The notes beneath the pieces were generated by a model. It searched no databases and was not told the DNA's origin. It saw only the letters and a program-made list of their open reading frames with translations. From positions 8,870,186 through 8,934,185 of the forward strand of contig OX442317.1 of assembly GCA_949358305.1 (NCBI GenBank): 64,000 nt of DNA, read 5' to 3'. The DNA comes from Strigamia acuminata (taxonomy: Eukaryota; Arthropoda; Chilopoda; Geophilomorpha; Linotaeniidae). Positions 58,409 through 64,000 of this stretch are shown here, piece by piece (the first letter of the stretch is position 1; each line of letters starts with the position of its first letter). Position numbers and translations under genes: made by a program.

Positions 58409-61047
58409 CTCCGTACACGTTATTTTCTCAACTCATTATGATACGATCTTTAAATGTGCGTGAAATGGTAGGTGATGATGCCCAATTGAATATTCGTAGT
58501 TTTACGCTAAAACCTGATTTACTGCACTAGGAATTCGAAGTTGATATTCCAATTCATTTATCGTGGAAAGACGACAGGTTTTCTTTACACCACAAAGGCT
58601 TCTTTACTCTATCCCCGGAAGTTGCAAAGAAAATTTGGAAGCCGATGATTGAATTATCCAAATGTAAGAGTTGCACGCAAGAGTATTTTTTGGACCCCAC
58701 GAAAGATAAATTTGTACTCAAAGCAGAAGACAAAACTGTGTCAGTGAACAAAAGGTATAAATGGGTCTAAAATCGATCTACGTAACGATTTTTAAATTTT
58801 TATTTTTCTCAGATTTGTGCACAAAATAATATGCGTTTATCATTTTACTCGATTCCCATTTGATGTTCAGAAATGCACGGCCGGATTTCTATTGCGTAAA
58901 TGATGATTGTCCAATCTAATCAAAGTTTCTTAAATATTTCTCATTCGATTTTAGCAAAGGAATTTGATTCTCACGTTGACAGTATTGACGATGAAGTAAA
59001 AAATTACTCAAAAATGGCCATCGAAAACATTGTAATACCCCCAGAATACGATCTCGTAAAAATTGAACTCCAAACTGTTCCTAAGTTGGTACTTATATTT
59101 TAACATTACGTACCGGGATCCGTCCTTATTAGCGAATCTCATTTTAGCGAAAACAAGGTTTTTAAACCCATTTTAGCGAATCTCATTTTAGCGAAAATGA
59201 GATTAAATCGCCAGAGCATAAAACACATTTTAGCGAAGCTCGTTTTAGCGAATGACTCATTTTAGCGAAAAAGGTTCTTTTGAACCCATTTCTTCGGTAA
59301 TTTGACAAAGTTTGGTTAAAATGAGTTGCGGTCAAATCATTCAAATTTAAGCCATTTGAGTGTTTTAGCGAATCCCATTTTAGCGAATCTCATTTTAGCG
59401 AATTCCTCGTTTTAGCCTTATTTTTTGCGCTAAAACGAGGCATTCGCTGAAACGCTAAAATCGCTAAAAATCGCTAAAATGGATGCGCTAAAGTGAGATT
59501 CGCTAAAACAATGTGCACTCTACGTACCAGCGACGTCGAAACATCGACGGAAAGCGAAGCCCGAGAATCGCCGAGGCCCGAGAACGGTCTAGGCCCGGCG
59601 AAGTTGAATTGTCGACCAAAACGAGGCCTGAGAACAGTCGAGGCCCGGCGAAGTCGACCCGTTTGGGATATACTTTAGAATTGGGCCCACTTCAGAATGG
59701 GCCCAAAATTTGGCTACTTACCAAAATAGGTACGCTGATACCGAAAATAACACTCAAAAGTGTCGGAAATTAAGCTAGCTAGTCGAAAACGCTGAGTGAA
59801 AGCTCTCGTTTGCATCAGCCAAGCAGTGGTGCGGCCGCCATTTCCACTCAAAGCGGCAGCGCCGTTAAAATTTAAACAATGTGAACGAGAGAACAACCAC
59901 CAAAACCATAATAGTATGCCAAAACTAAACTTGTTCACGCTTTCCCAAGTGTTTCAAAGTTGGGAGACTTGCCTTGAGTGGCTCTAGGTGGCTTTATTTG
60001 GTAAGTACCGCGTGATTTTTTCTTTTTTTCCTAACAAGGAGGGCTAGTGCCCCTCTTGACCCCCCCCCCCCCCCGCGAACCTCACCTTATCCAGTTTTTT
60101 TATGCAGACAACCAAACAACCTAACCTAACCTATCCTGACCCAACAGAGTAACAATGGCAGCCACACAGCAGCTTGGCTGATGCAAACCAGAGCTTTCAC
60201 TCAGCGTTTTCAACCAGAGAACTTAAATTCCGACACTTTTGAGTGTCATTTTCGGAATCAGCATGGTTTATTTGCTAGGTAGACAAATTTTCGGCCCATT
60301 CTGAAGTGGGCCCAATTCTAAAGTACACCCCTTGTTTGTATCTATAATGTATTTATGACTTATTTTCAATTTACCAGATTCAAACTTCGACTACACTTAC
60401 CATTTTAAACGCATCTACACTACACATCGTACATACTTCTTACCTACGTTCCGTGCGCCCTCGTTGTGATATTATCCTGGATCACTTTCTATCTGTCCTT
60501 CGATCTAGCGCCTGCACGACTCGCTCTGGGTTTAACATCAACTTTAACATTGTGTACTATATTAATAACGGCGCAAAAGGACTTGCCGGCTGTTGGCGAG
60601 GTACGGTGCAATTTAACATTGTAAAAAAAATGAAAAAAATAAATAAATTATAATTTAATTTAATTTAATTTAGATCAAAGCACTGGATATTTATGTGATC
60701 ACTTCACTGTCGCTCGTTTTTGCCTCCATTTGCGAATTCGTGATTGCGTTCAGTTTGAATCGTCGCGAGCAGCAAAAAGAGACGATAGAAAAGGAGTCGC
60801 TACAGATATTCGAAAGAAGAGTAAGGGAAATTTGAATTTTTAAAAAAATTCTTTTTCTGAGGTAGAAATATTCGTTTGTTTCTTTCAGACTAGTGATGAG
60901 ACGAGCGAAACAAAATTTGTCATCGACCCAAAATCAAATCCTGGCTTTATATTGACTTCAAAAACATTAGATAATGCTTGTAAAATCGTGTTCCCTGCTT
61001 TCTTTATTCTCTTTAATACTGTCTATTGCATCTACTTCATAAACTGA
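58409..61047 (+). CDS. Cys-loop ligand-gated anion-type channel subunit (5' incomplete, possible frameshift)
   Basis: Exons: 58409-58467, 58531-58754, 58813-58895, 58955-59088, about 60378-60600, 60674-60820, 60889-61047 (stop TGA 61045). The extracellular domain shows LSWKDDRF, IWKP and the 13-residue Cys loop (C-x13-C with FPFDVQK). The 60378-60600 exon gives M1 (YVPCALVVILSWITFYL), then the PAR motif that marks anion-selective subunits, then M2 (LALGLTSTLTL; Ala at 2'). M3 (IKALDIYVITSLSLVFASI) and M4 (KIVFPAFFILFN) follow. Problems: no signal-peptide exon fits in the 520 bp upstream; the last extracellular segment (NFDYTYHFKRIYTTH) is one base out of frame with M1, with a TAA at 60406 in the M1 frame; the intron before it holds two transposons. 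It could be a pseudogene or carry an assembly error. Confidence 0.72.
59115..59520. mobile_element. Foldback MITE with TTTTAGCGAATCTCA repeats
   Basis: Flanked by an 8-bp duplication TACGTACC (59107-59114 and 59521-59528). The left half has direct ATTTTAGCGAATCTCATTTT units; the right half has the inverse (GAGATTCGCTAAAA). It lies in the large intron of the channel gene. The 8-bp duplication suggests a hAT-like origin. Confidence 0.7.
59529..59665. repeat. GC-rich GAGGCCCG repeat
   Basis: A stretch far more GC-rich than its surroundings, with repeated GAGGCCCGAG and AGGCCCGGCGAAG motifs, between two MITEs in the channel intron. Origin unknown. Confidence 0.5.
59666..60330. mobile_element. 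MITE with about 150-bp terminal inverted repeats
   Basis: Ends TATACTTTAGAATTGGGCCC and GGGCCCAATTCTAAAGTACA pair as inverted repeats that extend inward through GTGTCGGAA and AACGCTGAGTGAAAGCTCT to CAGCCAAGC. There is a C-rich run at 60060-60074. No ORF. It is located immediately upstream of the exon with the frameshift. Confidence 0.8.
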
Positions 61048-61360
61048 GTCATTCATTTGTGTTGCCATGGCAACCAAATTGAAAATTGTGCTTTTTTAAA
61101 TTAATTTTTAATTATTTTTCTGTACGTATCTCACTGTGTAAACAACTAAAGTGTAGTTTTATTGCACATGAAGCAAAAGAATAAAGTAAATAAAAATTTA
61201 TTTCATTTTTATTAATTACTATTTTCCTCGCTAGATAACGCGACACGACTTTCCGGCACGGCGCAGGCGCAAAAGGAAGTAAACCTACAAATTCCGGTTT
61301 TGTGAAACGTGGTTACTCCGGCTCGTGTTATTTGTTTATTTATTTTAAATATTAACAGCA

Positions 61361-63206
<1,846 letters not shown>

Positions 63207-64000
63207 GTTGCTTAGCGATTACGGTGAATTTCTACACGAATAAACGTTTATATTTAATTTATCAACTTTTATTCACGTTTAATTAGAGTTTATATTGAGT
63301 TTAAATCGTGTTAGAAATTAAATAGACGCTTTTCAGGTGCATTTTTTCGCCTAATTACCATAAATACCCTTCACCCATGATTTATGCGGTGTTTTTTGTA
63401 AACTGGGATTTGATTAGGCTCCATCTGGCACGCGATTGCATTTTATTTTAAAAAACAGCAAATTCCATTAATGTTTACCATCTACAACCTGCAAAATTTG
63501 AGTTTTAGAGTTCTGGGCACGATGACGCCACCTTGTGGCCAAAACGAGGCTAAATTCGACAAAATTTTGATAAAATTTGCTCAAAATTGCCCGAAAAACG
63601 ACCAAAACGAGCAAATATTCCCAATTTTCCGCTTAAATAACCACAAAAAACGAAAAAACCAACAAACGAATACTCTCGCAGTCCTTTAGAATGTTTATTT
63701 ATGCAACGCTTATAAAAATAATCTATTTAAAATATAAAAAAAAAAGAGCAGAAACATTGCATTAAAAATAGCTGTAGACAGTCACGCATCCGCACAACAC
63801 CAAAGTCGATACAAAAACAAAACAAAAAAAAACCTGTTGATCTCCGAAATTAAAAAAAAGTAAGAAAAACCAATTCGATTTCAAAAGCAAAAATTTAAAA
63901 ATTTATTTATTTTCTTTCCCATTTCCAAAAAAAAGTTAAATAATATTTTACACCTGAGACTCATGGCCGCTGAACCGCTGACGTAACCGAAGACTGTTGC
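63207..64000. other. Downstream flank, no gene seen
   Basis: An open stretch at 63471-63689 (Asn/Lys/Gln-rich) has no recognisable domain. Poly-A tracts and AT-rich sequence follow. It could include the 3' UTR of a minus-strand gene entering from the right, but nothing supports this directly. Confidence 0.3.

Noticed and set aside
59493-59773. GC-rich open frames near 59500-59770
   Set aside because: They span a MITE boundary and a short GC-rich repeat and are not conserved with anything recognised.

Overview
This is a eukaryotic, AT-rich, intron-rich window, with GT-AG introns often only 45-80 bp long, TATA-box promoters, AATAAA signals and a very heavy load of DNA transposons, MITEs and foldback repeats. 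The gene set (NRF-6-like membrane acyltransferases, an anion-type Cys-loop receptor, DIMT1) points to an invertebrate animal, probably an ecdysozoan such as an arthropod. The species cannot be named from the sequence.

Region 1 (1-45319) is a tandem array of five NRF-6/acyltransferase-3 genes, all on the minus strand, here called A to E from left to right. B, C, D and E can be spliced completely by eye into 15 exons each, giving 714, 716, 717 and 717 residues with no internal stop. A keeps exons 1-9 and runs off the left edge. Exon phases are the same in all copies. D and E are 254 bp apart, C and D about 1 kb, B and C about 1.7 kb, and A and B about 11.8 kb. The A-B gap holds a Phantom-type Mutator element flanked by arrays of a GCGCGGAAT motif, a cluster of tRNA-like units and large foldback minisatellites. 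Introns carry a Tc1 copy, a DIRS-like retroelement remnant split by a hAT MITE, piggyBac-type and mariner-type MITEs, and LTR-like debris.

Region 2 (45320-58140) is mostly repeats around two small plus-strand genes (48080-49000 and 57200-58110). These encode paralogous secreted peptides of 94 and 90 residues with six cysteines. I recognise no known family. Both have a TATA box, a noncoding first exon, an intron inside the signal-peptide coding region and probably an intron in the 3' UTR. Between them lie a foldback element carrying an OTU-like/PHD-finger reading frame, several palindromic MITEs and a triplicated 0.25-kb unit.

Region 3 (58409-63206) holds a Cys-loop ligand-gated channel gene with a PAR motif and M1-M4, but with no visible 5' exon and an apparent frameshift before M1. 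It is followed by an apparently intact 11-exon DIMT1 (18S rRNA dimethyladenosine transferase, 306 residues), which appears to use one GC-AG intron. The five NRF-like genes and the two peptide genes are local duplications. Nothing suggests that the three regions work together in one pathway.
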